This document shows, piece by piece, positions 26,701 to 34,562 of a stretch of 64,000 nucleotides of DNA. The stretch is from Arthrobacter bussei. GTDB lineage: Bacteria; Actinomycetota; Actinomycetes; Actinomycetales; Micrococcaceae. A model generated the notes under the pieces. That model was given only the letters and a program-made list of their open reading frames with translations. It searched no databases and was not told where the DNA came from. The stretch spans positions 496,001 to 560,000 of the forward strand of contig NZ_VJXX01000001.1 of assembly GCF_009377195.2 (NCBI RefSeq), read 5' to 3'. How positions within the stretch are numbered: the stretch's first letter is position 1; every line of letters starts with the position of its first letter. Made by a program: the position numbers and the translations under genes.

Positions 26701-27219
26701 CAGCTGCCAGGACTGCGCAGTCCCCAGCATGACGGAGTCCCGCTCGATACCGATCCGCAGACCGTAGTCCTGCACGATGCCGTTCGCGAAGGAGTGGTAG
26801 GTCGAGATGGTGGGGTCGAGCCGGTCGAGGAGATCGCTGCCGACGGAGGTGCCGTCGTCCGGGCGCGACGCATAGAGCTGCGCCAGTCGCTGGCGGACAC
26901 GGGAGGCGAGTTCGCCGGCGGCCTTACGCGTGAAGGTCACCCCGAGGATCTGCTCGGGGCGTACGAGGTCGTTTGCAACGAGCCAGACCACCCTGTCCGC
27001 CATGGTCTTGGTCTTGCCCGATCCGGCGCCGGCGATGACCAGCAGGGGTTCCAGCGGCGCTTCGATGACGCGTGCCTGGTCCTCCGTGGGGTACTGCACG
27101 GGAGCGTCGGGATCGGAATGGAGCAGTTCCGCGAGGCGGCGGGCCGAATAGCGCGGATGGCCCGGGCCCGGGCCCGGCTCGGCCGGACGGGACGAGCCGT
27201 CAGCGGCGATGCCCGTCAC
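23734..27219 (-). CDS. adnB: AdnB-like ATP-dependent helicase-nuclease subunit
   Basis: An 1161-residue UvrD-type motor fused to a RecB-family nuclease. Walker A is VIAGAGSGKTKTM (about 61-73), the DExx box is DEFQDTSHAQMVL, motif III is GDPHQSIYGFRGA, and LTVHASKGLEWDVVFVPG and LAYVAFTRAKHALV are motifs V/VI. The C-terminal PD-(D/E)xK nuclease shows GTAFHAWIEEF, RGRIDAVF and LIDWKTG. The AdnAB dimer resects double-strand breaks in actinobacteria in place of RecBCD. Start: GTG 27219 overlaps the adnA stop by 4 nt (GTGA); the open frame continues 51 codons into adnA but is not coding. It is co-translated with adnA. Confidence 0.93.
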   Translation of the reverse strand: MTGIAADGSSRPAEPGPGPGHPRYSARRLAELLHSDPDAPVQYPTEDQARVIEAPLEPLLVIAGAGSGKTKTMADRVVWLVANDLVRPEQILGVTFTRKAAGELASRVRQRLAQLYASRPDDGTSVGSDLLDRLDPTISTYHSFANGIVQDYGLRIGIERDSVMLGTAQSWQLASSVVEAFDGEWEHFTAAKSTLVKAVLDMAGECAEHLVSPATVRAELRRHIDHVAARSYIAGAARPATQKVHDLLNKLRTRITVTELVERYAAAKLARRQLDFGDLVSLAARIAQDIPEAGRMEREKYRVVLLDEFQDTSHAQMVLFSRLFADGRSVTAVGDPHQSIYGFRGASAGQLATFRTAFPIVAPEGRAPSPVAHLSVAWRNSTSILEAANTVSAPLNVPAPWLRRSSVQQVPGLVARPDAPLGEVTLGRFRTDAPIPAASAPAAIPGQAAGTEALSGSAAHPLSEAEAIAREVLRQRRRSFETGDDGTALRPTMAVLCRGRKQFDPIRRELEREGIPVQVVGLGGLLRTPEIVDLLATLRVLGDPDRSDSMLRLVAGARWRLGPADLMALGDWSRQLARTREAMFRRGGISAEELDEDQSRDAVVAPDLAEAGSLVEAVDYLPPSDWVSSSGRSLSDTARRRLDVLRKELRTLRGFVGDDLGSLIGEVERTILLDIEVAAKPGVSIHEARRNLDAFTEAVAGFVSSAERVDLPAFLAWLEAADQEEDGLPVTQLEASRDAVQLLTVHASKGLEWDVVFVPGLNGKSFPSGKDSRWSSGDSAIPWTLRGDAPELPQWDWEQPDQKEWLVSEQQFTDEARAHAEREERRLAYVAFTRAKHALVCTSSAWGGGRSKSSDPSPYLTDLVALADSGAPGFSTPSWLAEGAEGDANPANARPERAAWPVDPLGPRRQDLEKAARAVLEQTALPTLDVDVDGGRWGREVRLALARQAREWERTPLGLPPHISASTLVELREDPEAVLQQLRRPLPRRPGSAARKGTAFHAWIEEFYGSGGMLDLGEYPGGADAHVDETLGLQEMAAVFERSEWALREPAAIEAPIETKIGGIVVRGRIDAVFRDADGGWDLIDWKTGRPPAPDRRAAKAVQLAVYRLAWSRLKDVPLDTVRAAFFYVADNLVVRPHDLADAADLERIIKTAALAADAPG

Positions 27220-30200
27220 TGCGTCACCTGCTTGCCCTCTTCGCACAGCGGACACACCTCGGGGAGCCGGCAACCGCTGCCGCCGAACCCCGACCGCCGC
27301 GGGTCGTGGACCGCCTCGAAGGATGCGGCAGCCATCAGGGCCGCTGCGTCCCCGATCATGGTCCGCGCCCATGCGTCGTCCGGCCCGACCGGGGGCTGGT
27401 CCTGCACGGACACGTTCTTCGCGGTGGTTCCCAACTGGACCAGCGACGCCCCTCCGGGAAGGCTCGCCATCGGATCGGCGCGCGCTGCTCCGTCCTCGGT
27501 CATTCCCGCGACCGCACCTTCTCCGTCGATCCCGGCGTCGGAACCTGCCGACGGCTCACCCGACGGATCACCCGCCAGTGCCCCCGAAGCGACAGCCGTC
27601 TGGTAGGCCGCGAGCTGCGGATGGCGGGTGATGTCCGCTGCCGCGGGCGCGCTCTTGCCCGTCTTCAGGTCCACGACGACGAAACGCCCTTCCGCATCGA
27701 GCTCCAGCCGGTCGATCTGCCCACGGAGCCGTGCGACCCGCGCCGCCCCGGCGACATCCACCTCCAGGTCCACGGAGAAGTCCACCTCGGTGGCGCGCAA
27801 GGACCTGCCGTCCTTCCGCATCGCCAGCACGTAGGCGGCGAGCTTCCGCACCATGCCCTCGGCCCGGCGGAAATCCGCCTGCCCTTCCCACGTGTCCTTG
27901 ATGCCGAGCTGGGGCCAGCGACGCTCCAGCTCCCGGACGTACTCGCTGCCGGTGGCGTCCGGTAGGTCCTGCGCGATCTGGTGCACGAGCGTTCCGAGTG
28001 AGCGGGCGAAGTCGGTGGTGCGTTCCCCGCCTGCCGCGGAGACGAACCAGCTCAACGGAGAGGCCAGCACGGACTCGACCTTCGACGGCGAGACGGGGAT
28101 AGGCTGTTCCGGCGGAACCACCGGCTCGTTCGTGCTCAGGCCCAGCACGCCCCACCACTGGTCCGGATGGGCACCGGGAACGGGCGGCTCGAGGGTCGCC
28201 ATGCGTCCGAGGTGCCGGACGGCTTCCCGCGTGAGCACCCCGGCCACCTGCGGATCCTGCGCGAAGGTGCGCAGCTCCGCGATGAGGGCCCGGAGCGTCA
28301 CCGGCCTGAGGACCTGCGTGCGGGGCCTCTCGGCGAGGCCGGCCGGCAGGGGATCCACGACGTCGAGGAACGGTGACGGCTGCTCGTCCTGCGATGCCAC
28401 CGCGCAGCAGATCAGTTCTTCGGTGGCACGCGAGACGGCCAGCGAGAAGGTCCGCAGTTCGTCGAAGCGGATGTCCTGCAGCAGTGACACTGGGTCACGG
28501 GTACTGCGGAAGGTCTCGCCGTGGTCCAGGAGGGCACGCAGCTCCCCCGAGCCCAGGAGCTCGCCGCGCAGGCGGAGATTGGGCCAGACCCCGTCCTGCA
28601 CCCCACCGACGATCACCATCGGCCAGTGGCGGCCGGCGGCACTCGCCGGTGTCAGCACGGAGACGGACGCCTGCCGCTTGGTGCGCTGGGCCAGGGTGTC
28701 CATGGGGATGTCCTGGCTCAGGATGTAGTCGAGGAAGAGTTCGGGATCGGCGCCCGGCATCTGCTCGACGAAGCGTTCGGCCGTGTGGAAGAGGGCCATC
28801 ATGGCGTCCAGGTCGCGGTCGGCCCGGGTTGACGAGGGGCCCTCCGCAAGGGCAGCCCCCGACCACTGCTGGGCGAGACCCGACGCCGACCACAGTGCCC
28901 ACAGGACGGTCTCCGGGTCTCGTCCGGTATCCGCGGCGGCGGTCCTGCCGGCCTCCAGCATCCGGTGCAGGCGCCGCACCGGTGCACCCTCCGCCGGGAG
29001 GGCGGCGATCTCCTCCGGCGACGAGAAGAGGGCCGTGAGCAGTTCGTCACTCGTCCGGCCCCCGCCCAGCTGCAACTCGGTCCGACGCAGGATCTGACGG
29101 AGCCGTCGGAGGTCGAGGCTGCCCGCTCCCCCGATCCTCGAGGTCAGCAGGGAGATGCAGAGCTCGGTGTCGAGCTCCGCACGCCCCACCACGACGGCGT
29201 AGAGATCGAGGAGAGGCCGGACCGCGGGTTCCTCCCGGATGGCGGTCTCCGCGGCAGGGACGTTCACCGCGATCCCCTGCGCCGACAGGAAGCGCTGCAC
29301 TGCGGAGACCTGCGCGCCGTTGCGGACGATCACAGCGATGTCATCGAGGCTGCGCTCGCCCAACAGGTGTGCCTCGAGGATCCGCTGCGTGATGAAGCGC
29401 TGTTCGTGGAACGCGCTGTCGAGGACATGCGCGGTGGCCGCGCCCGCACCGGACATCCCTGCGACGGGGTCCCCAGCGGGTGCGGGCTCGACATCCGCGG
29501 CGGGCAGGGTCCGGTAGGCCGTGCTCACGCCGGTGGTGGCGATGCGGGATGCCACATTCTCCCAGGCCCGGGCGAGACCGCCCGACAGCGTCAGCGACCC
29601 GGGCAGCAGCAGCGTCGAGAACTGAGCCCGCCGACCGAAGAGGCCGGACAGCCGACCCACGAGTTCGGGCCTGGCTCCACGGAAGCCCTGCGCCACGGTG
29701 TCCGGGCAGGACGTGATGACGACGTCGTTCCCTGCCCCGATGAGCCCGAGGAGCGCGTGGACCGCGGGATTGGCCTCCTGGTAATCGTCCACGAGGACGA
29801 GCTGCAGGCGGGCCCGCTCCTGGTCGAGGAATGATGTATCCGTTTCGAGGATCTCCCGCGCTGCGGTGAGGATGCCCGCCGGATCGAAGGCCTCCGGCAT
29901 GCGGAGATCGAGGACGTCCCGGTACTCACGGTAGAGGAATGCGGCGGCCACCCAGTCGGGGCGGTCGAAGCGCTCTCCCCAGGCAGCCAGGTCCTCGGCA
30001 GATACGCCGTACTCGCTGACGCGGTCGAACAGGTCCCGGATTTCCTGGCGGAACCCACGGGTCGGCAGGGCGAGGGAGAGGTCGGACGGCCAGACGAGCC
30101 GCGGCGCGCCCGCCCGGTCATGGCCGGCGAGCAGCTCCTTGATGATGAGATCCTGCTCGGCACCCGAGAGGAGTCTCGGCGGCCGTGTGATGAGCGGCGT

Positions 30201-30569
30201 CCGGCCCTCCGCCCTGGCCCGACGGATGAGGTCGAAGGCATAGGAGGACCACGTGCGCGCGGGAGCCGTGCTGATGCTCCGGTCGAGTTTCGCGGTCAGG
30301 TCATCCCTCAGCCTGGTGGCGGCAGCCCGTGTGGGACCGAGCAGCAGCAGGCCCTCGGGATCGAGGACGCCGGCTTCGATCCGCCGCACCGCTAGATCGG
30401 TCAGCAGCGTCGACCTGCCGCTGCCCGGAGCACCGAGGACGAGGACCTGGCCGGCGTGGTCCTGCAGCGAGGCGAGCACATCCTCGTACCCGTCCGTGAG
30501 CCCGTCGTCACGGTGGGGACGGCCGCCGGTCGCGGGAGCGGGCGGTCCTTGGTGGAGCGTGCTGGTCAT
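27216..30569 (-). CDS. adnA: AdnA-like ATP-dependent helicase-nuclease subunit
   Basis: A 1117-residue partner of AdnB. The motor domain has the divergent P-loop VLGAPGSGRSTLL (about 41-53) and VDDYQEANPAVHALL as Walker B. The nuclease domain contains LRGQIDRLELDAEGRFVVVD followed by LKTG (catalytic Asp...Asp-x-Lys). The C-terminus carries CRLPEVCPLC, a Cys-x5-Cys-x2-Cys cluster typical of the iron-sulfur staple in AdnA and AddB nucleases; the fourth Cys is expected N-terminal to the nuclease core. It is first in the adnA-adnB operon. An acidic low-complexity insert (SGEPSAGSDAGIDGEGA) interrupts the nuclease domain. ATG 30569 is the only sensible start. Confidence 0.92.
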   Translation of the reverse strand: MTSTLHQGPPAPATGGRPHRDDGLTDGYEDVLASLQDHAGQVLVLGAPGSGRSTLLTDLAVRRIEAGVLDPEGLLLLGPTRAAATRLRDDLTAKLDRSISTAPARTWSSYAFDLIRRARAEGRTPLITRPPRLLSGAEQDLIIKELLAGHDRAGAPRLVWPSDLSLALPTRGFRQEIRDLFDRVSEYGVSAEDLAAWGERFDRPDWVAAAFLYREYRDVLDLRMPEAFDPAGILTAAREILETDTSFLDQERARLQLVLVDDYQEANPAVHALLGLIGAGNDVVITSCPDTVAQGFRGARPELVGRLSGLFGRRAQFSTLLLPGSLTLSGGLARAWENVASRIATTGVSTAYRTLPAADVEPAPAGDPVAGMSGAGAATAHVLDSAFHEQRFITQRILEAHLLGERSLDDIAVIVRNGAQVSAVQRFLSAQGIAVNVPAAETAIREEPAVRPLLDLYAVVVGRAELDTELCISLLTSRIGGAGSLDLRRLRQILRRTELQLGGGRTSDELLTALFSSPEEIAALPAEGAPVRRLHRMLEAGRTAAADTGRDPETVLWALWSASGLAQQWSGAALAEGPSSTRADRDLDAMMALFHTAERFVEQMPGADPELFLDYILSQDIPMDTLAQRTKRQASVSVLTPASAAGRHWPMVIVGGVQDGVWPNLRLRGELLGSGELRALLDHGETFRSTRDPVSLLQDIRFDELRTFSLAVSRATEELICCAVASQDEQPSPFLDVVDPLPAGLAERPRTQVLRPVTLRALIAELRTFAQDPQVAGVLTREAVRHLGRMATLEPPVPGAHPDQWWGVLGLSTNEPVVPPEQPIPVSPSKVESVLASPLSWFVSAAGGERTTDFARSLGTLVHQIAQDLPDATGSEYVRELERRWPQLGIKDTWEGQADFRRAEGMVRKLAAYVLAMRKDGRSLRATEVDFSVDLEVDVAGAARVARLRGQIDRLELDAEGRFVVVDLKTGKSAPAAADITRHPQLAAYQTAVASGALAGDPSGEPSAGSDAGIDGEGAVAGMTEDGAARADPMASLPGGASLVQLGTTAKNVSVQDQPPVGPDDAWARTMIGDAAALMAAASFEAVHDPRRSGFGGSGCRLPEVCPLCEEGKQVTQ

Positions 30570-30626
30570 GGTTCAAGACCATCACATCCCACGGACAATC
30601 AGGGGTACCGCAACGGGTGTCCTGCG

Positions 30627-31082
30627 CTACGGCGCGGGGCGGCTCAGCGACGCGCCGAGGCGGGCCAGTGCGTCCTGCTGGGCAGGGGACGGCCACCAGC
30701 GCGCCTCCGCGAGGACCACCCTGTAGTCGTCCTCGCCCACGGGGTCCGCCGGTACGGCGAGGGCAGTGCCCTCGTCGTCGTACCTGGACCTCGCCTCCCG
30801 CGCGAGGCCCTGGGCAGGACGGCCGCCGGCCCGCAGCACGCGCCACCACGGCACGTCCCGGGTGGCGAGGGAGAGCGCCCGCCCCACCTGCCGCGGCCCT
30901 CCGCAGGCCAGCAGTTCGGCGATGTCCCCGTAGGTGAGCACCTTCCCCGAAGGGATCATCGCCGTCACGTCGAGGACCGCCCCGGCATAGGCTGCGGGGT
31001 CAGCCCGTGCAGCCGGCCGAGATCCCGCGGCGGCCTCCTGCGGACCCGGAGGCTGCCGGGGGCCGTCTGCTCGTGGTCGCAT
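30627..31082 (-). CDS. Alkyltransferase-like (ATL) DNA repair protein, MGMT family without active-site Cys
   Basis: A 151-residue protein with the MGMT/Ada C-terminal DNA-binding fold: VTAMIPSGKVLTYGDIAELL and GGPRQVGRALSLA (helix-turn-helix with the Arg finger). The position that holds PCHR in true O6-methylguanine methyltransferases reads VPWWRVLRAGG, so the alkyl-accepting Cys is Trp. That places it with ATL proteins, which bind alkylated guanine and hand it to nucleotide excision repair. Thirty-odd Pro/Ala/Arg-rich residues precede the fold. The start is ATG 31082, with TAGGGT 7 nt upstream. It lies next to AdnAB and a DEDDh exonuclease. Confidence 0.85.
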   Translation of the reverse strand: MRPRADGPRQPPGPQEAAAGSRPAARADPAAYAGAVLDVTAMIPSGKVLTYGDIAELLACGGPRQVGRALSLATRDVPWWRVLRAGGRPAQGLAREARSRYDDEGTALAVPADPVGEDDYRVVLAEARWWPSPAQQDALARLGASLSRPAP

Positions 31083-31089
31083 GGGGTCA

Positions 31090-31095
31090 ACCCTA
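31090..31095 (-). promoter_or_regulatory. -10 element for a leaderless ATL gene (TAGGGT)
   Basis: TAGGGT on the minus strand ends 7 nt before ATG 31082. Confidence 0.45.
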
Positions 31096-31145
31096 GTCCG
31101 GCGGGCCAGCCGGAGCGGCGCACCGATTTGGTCGGACCCCGCGGC

Positions 31146-31151
31146 TACGGT
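31146..31151 (+). promoter_or_regulatory. -10 element for a leaderless exonuclease gene (TACGGT)
   Basis: TACGGT ends 6 nt before ATG 31158. The ATL and exonuclease promoters are back to back within 75 bp. Confidence 0.4.
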
Positions 31152-31157
31152 GATGCC

Positions 31158-32189
31158 ATGACGAGCTGGCACACGGCGCCGAGGGCGGCCTTCGATCTGG
31201 AGACGACCGGACGGGATCCCCTGTCGGCACGCATCGTCACGGCGACCATCATCGTCGTCGACGGTGCGGGCACGGTACTGGAGCATCACGAGTGGCTGGC
31301 CGATCCGGGTGTCGAGATCCCGGAGGGCGCGGCTGCGATCCACGGCATCACCACGGACCACGCCCGCTCGCTCGGTCTGGACGCCGGGGCGGTGGTCAGC
31401 GGCATCGCCGCGGTCCTCGCGCGCCTGTTCGCCGCGGACATCCCGGTCCTGGCCTACAACGCCCGCTACGACTTCACCGTGCTCGCCGAGGAGGGACGCC
31501 GGCACGGCATCGCCGTACCGGCGCCCTCGCCCGTGATCGATCCCTTCATCATGGACAAGCAGGCCGACCGGTACCGGCGGGGCAAGCGGACCCTGACGGC
31601 GCTGTGTGAGCACTACGGCGTGCGCTTCGACAACGCCCACACGTCCGTCGCGGATGTCCAGGCGACACTGCGGGTCGGTGACATCCTCGCCGACCGGTTC
31701 CCGTTCCTCCAGCGTCCGGCGCGGGAACTGCACAGCGCGCTCGTCGTGTGGGCCGACCGCCAGGCTGCCAGCTTCGAGGAGTACCTGCGCCGGACCGAGC
31801 CCGACGCCGTGATCGAACGGGCCTGGCCCGTCGTACCCCACGAGCGGGACATGCAGCGCCCGCAAAGGGCTGCCGACGTCGAGCAAGTGGACGGCGCGAC
31901 AGGCGCCTCAACAGCCGGTACCTCCGGCCTACCCGCACCTGCGGAGGCAAGCGAGGTCCTGCCCGCAGGCGCCGGACCGACGGCGAACTCCGGCGCGGTC
32001 GGTTCCGACGTCGCCCGCTCCGACGTCGAGTCCGGCATAGGGTCCGGCGTCGAGTCCGGCATAGGGTCCGGCGTCGAGTCCGGCATACGCTCCGGCATAG
32101 GGTCCGGCATAGGGCCCGTCCACGATCCATCGGGCCCAATAAGGGCGACGGAAGCGATCCCTGTACCGCAGGTCGCCGCCGTCGCCTGA
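31158..32189 (+). CDS. DEDDh 3'-5' exonuclease (DnaQ-like) with repeat-rich C-terminus
   Basis: A 343-residue protein. Residues 1-200 are a DnaQ-type exonuclease: FDLETTG gives Asp13 and Glu15, YNARYDFTVL gives the third acidic ligand, and AHTSVADVQ gives the catalytic His and final Asp. It resembles proofreading-type or RNase T-like nucleases that act alone. A helical extension follows (LHSALVVWADRQAASFEEYL). From about 245 the chain is low complexity, ending in an eight-unit 12-bp repeat that encodes alternating VESG and I-G/R-SG tetrapeptides. It has its own leaderless-type promoter, divergent from the ATL gene. Confidence 0.85.
   Translation: MTSWHTAPRAAFDLETTGRDPLSARIVTATIIVVDGAGTVLEHHEWLADPGVEIPEGAAAIHGITTDHARSLGLDAGAVVSGIAAVLARLFAADIPVLAYNARYDFTVLAEEGRRHGIAVPAPSPVIDPFIMDKQADRYRRGKRTLTALCEHYGVRFDNAHTSVADVQATLRVGDILADRFPFLQRPARELHSALVVWADRQAASFEEYLRRTEPDAVIERAWPVVPHERDMQRPQRAADVEQVDGATGASTAGTSGLPAPAEASEVLPAGAGPTANSGAVGSDVARSDVESGIGSGVESGIGSGVESGIRSGIGSGIGPVHDPSGPIRATEAIPVPQVAAVA
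32025..32120 (+). repeat. Eight 12-bp tandem units inside the exonuclease C-terminus
   Basis: GTCGAGTCCGGC and ATAGGGTCCGGC alternate three times, followed by two further ATA-type units and a degenerate last copy. Each unit encodes four residues (VESG or IGSG), so the array stays in frame and copy-number changes would be tolerated. Confidence 0.88.
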
Positions 32190-32230
32190 CTCCTGCCGAT
32201 CGACGGCGGCCCGGTAGCAGCCGGCCAGGC

Positions 32231-33565
32231 TCAGTCGACCGGCACGGCCTCAGCGGCGGCCTTCGCCGCCGCGGGCAGCGCCGCCTGGATGCGCTCCATG
32301 GCGGCGTCGTCGTGGGCCGCGGAGAGGAACCAGGCCTCGTAGACCGACGGCGGGAGATAGACGCCCGAGTCGAGCATGGAATGGAAGAACGGGCCGTAGC
32401 GGAAGGCCTCCTGGCCCTGCGCATCGGCGTAGTTCCGGACACCGCGCTCGGCGGTGCCGAACGCCACGCTGAACAGGTTGCCGGCACGCTGGATGGAGTG
32501 GTCCACCCCGGCCCTCGCCAGTTCGGCGGACAGGGCGTCGCTCACTTCGAGCGACCGTGCGTCGACGTGCCGGTAGACGTCGTCCGTCGCTGCGGTGAGG
32601 GTGGCGACACCGGCCGCCATGGCGATGGGGTTCCCCGAGAGCGTTCCGGCCTGGTAGACGGGCCCGATCGGCGCGAGGTAGTTCATGACGTCGGCGCGTC
32701 CGCCCAGCGCCGCCGCCGGGATGCCGCCGCCGATGACCTTGCCGAAGGTGAGGAGGTCCGGGGTCCACGGGTGCTCGGCGTCGTCGGCCCCGCCGGTCAG
32801 CTTCCAGTAGCCGCCCGGGTGCGTGCGGAATCCGGTCATCACCTCGTCGACGATGAACAGGGCGCCGTGCTCGGTGGTGATCCGGCTGAGGAACGCGTTG
32901 AAGCCCGGAGCAGGCGTCACCACACCCATGTTCGCCGGTGCGGCTTCGGTGATGACGGCGGCGATGTGTTCGCCGTGCGTTCGGAAGGCCTCCTCGACGG
33001 CTTCGACGTCGTTGTAGGGCAGCACGAGCGTCTCCGCCGTCGTCGCCTCCGTGACGCCTGCGGAACCGGGCAGCGCCAGCGTGGCGACGCCGGAACCCGC
33101 GGCGGCGAGCAGGCTGTCCACGTGGCCGTGGTAGCAGCCCGCGAACTTGACGATCAGGGTGCGGGACGTGAAGCCGCGCGCCAACCGGACGGCTGTCATG
33201 GTCGCCTCGGTGCCGGTCGACACCATCCGCAGGAGCTCGACGGCGGGCACCCGTTCCTTGACGAGCTGCGCCAGGTCCGCCTCGGCGGGCGTCGATGCGC
33301 CGAACGTCAGACCGTGGTCGACCGCGCGGTGCACGGCGGCGATGACGTCCGGGTGGGAGTGCCCGAGGAGCGCCGGGCCCCAGGAGCAGACGAGGTCGAC
33401 GTACTGCGTGCCGTCGGCGTCGGTGACGTAGGCGCCGTGCGCGTCGACGAGGAAGCGGGGAGTGCCGCCGACCGATCCGAAGGCCCGGACCGGCGAGTTG
33501 ACACCGCCGGGCATGAGGTGGCGGGCGCGCTCGTAGAGGGAGTCCGAGGTCGTGGACGTCGTCAT
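32231..33565 (-). CDS. hemL: Glutamate-1-semialdehyde 2,1-aminomutase
   Basis: A 444-residue PLP enzyme that converts glutamate-1-semialdehyde to 5-aminolevulinate, step two of the C5 haem route started by HemA. The N-terminus has the family opening [30 protein letters not shown] binds the cofactor phosphate, [11 protein letters not shown] supplies the ring-stacking Asp, and Lys276 in TFGKVIGGG is the Schiff-base lysine. Length is normal. It is the last gene of the minus-strand haem operon, starting 10 nt after the hemB stop. Confidence 0.96.
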   Translation of the reverse strand: MTTSTTSDSLYERARHLMPGGVNSPVRAFGSVGGTPRFLVDAHGAYVTDADGTQYVDLVCSWGPALLGHSHPDVIAAVHRAVDHGLTFGASTPAEADLAQLVKERVPAVELLRMVSTGTEATMTAVRLARGFTSRTLIVKFAGCYHGHVDSLLAAAGSGVATLALPGSAGVTEATTAETLVLPYNDVEAVEEAFRTHGEHIAAVITEAAPANMGVVTPAPGFNAFLSRITTEHGALFIVDEVMTGFRTHPGGYWKLTGGADDAEHPWTPDLLTFGKVIGGGIPAAALGGRADVMNYLAPIGPVYQAGTLSGNPIAMAAGVATLTAATDDVYRHVDARSLEVSDALSAELARAGVDHSIQRAGNLFSVAFGTAERGVRNYADAQGQEAFRYGPFFHSMLDSGVYLPPSVYEAWFLSAAHDDAAMERIQAALPAAAKAAAEAVPVD

Positions 33566-33575
33566 GGTGGGTTCC

Positions 33576-34562
33576 TTAGCTGTGGGATTCGTCGAGCCAG
33601 AGCGCGAGCTCCGAGGCCCAGTAGGTGAGGATCATCTGCGCACCGGCGCGCTTGATGCCGAGGACGGACTCCTCGATGGCGCGGCGGCGGTCGATCCAGC
33701 CGTTCGCCGCGGCGGCCTCGATCATCGCGTACTCACCGGAGATCTGGTACGCGGCGACGGGTACGGGTGACATGGCCGCGACATCCGCGAGGATGTCCAG
33801 ATAGCTCATGGCGGGCTTGACCATCACCATGTCCGCACCCTCCTCGATGTCGAGTTCGACCTCGAGGAGGGCCTCGCGCCGGTTTGCGGCGTCCATCTGG
33901 TAGGTCCGGCGGTCGCCGGTGAGCTGCGAGTCGACCGCTTCACGGAACGGACCGTAGAACGCCGAGGCGTACTTCGCCGCGTAGGCGAGCACCACGGTGT
34001 CCTGGTGTCCCGCCTCGTCGAGCGCCTGCCGGATGACGGCGACCTGCCCGTCCATCATCCCGGACGGCCCGAGGACGTGCGCCCCCGCGTTCGCCTGCTC
34101 GACGGCCATCTGCGCGTACAGCGCCAGCGTGGCGTCGTTGTCGACCGATCCGTCGCCCGCGAGGACGCCGCAGTGGCCGTGGTCGGTGAATTCGTCGAGG
34201 CAGACGTCGCTCATCACGACGAGCGCATCGCCGACCTCGGCCCGGACATCGGCGATCGCCCGGTTGAGGACGCCGTCGGGATCGATGCCGGCGCTGCCGG
34301 TCGCATCGCGGTATTCGGGGATGCCGAAGAGCATGATGCCGCCGACCCCGCGCTGCACCGCCTCGGCCGCCGCGCGCTTGAGCGACTCCGTGGTGTGCTG
34401 GACGACGCCGGGCATCGACAGGATGGGCGAGGGCTCCGTGAGCCCTTCGCGGATGAAGGCGGGCAGGATCAGCTCGGACGGGTGGACGCGGTACTCGGCC
34501 ACCATGCGGCGGAGCGCCGGCGTGGAGCGCAGCCGGCGCGGTCGGTGCTGGGGGAAGCTCAT
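33576..34562 (-). CDS. hemB: Delta-aminolevulinic acid dehydratase (porphobilinogen synthase)
   Basis: A 328-residue enzyme that condenses two 5-aminolevulinates to porphobilinogen. The two Schiff-base lysines are Lys197 ([15 protein letters not shown]) and Lys249 ([14 protein letters not shown]). The metal segment reads [15 protein letters not shown]: Cys121 and Cys131 are present but the middle zinc ligand is Asp123, an intermediate between the zinc-type three-Cys site and the magnesium type. Its ATG overlaps the hemD stop (ATGA). It is followed directly by hemL. Confidence 0.96.
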   Translation of the reverse strand: MSFPQHRPRRLRSTPALRRMVAEYRVHPSELILPAFIREGLTEPSPILSMPGVVQHTTESLKRAAAEAVQRGVGGIMLFGIPEYRDATGSAGIDPDGVLNRAIADVRAEVGDALVVMSDVCLDEFTDHGHCGVLAGDGSVDNDATLALYAQMAVEQANAGAHVLGPSGMMDGQVAVIRQALDEAGHQDTVVLAYAAKYASAFYGPFREAVDSQLTGDRRTYQMDAANRREALLEVELDIEEGADMVMVKPAMSYLDILADVAAMSPVPVAAYQISGEYAMIEAAAANGWIDRRRAIEESVLGIKRAGAQMILTYWASELALWLDESHS

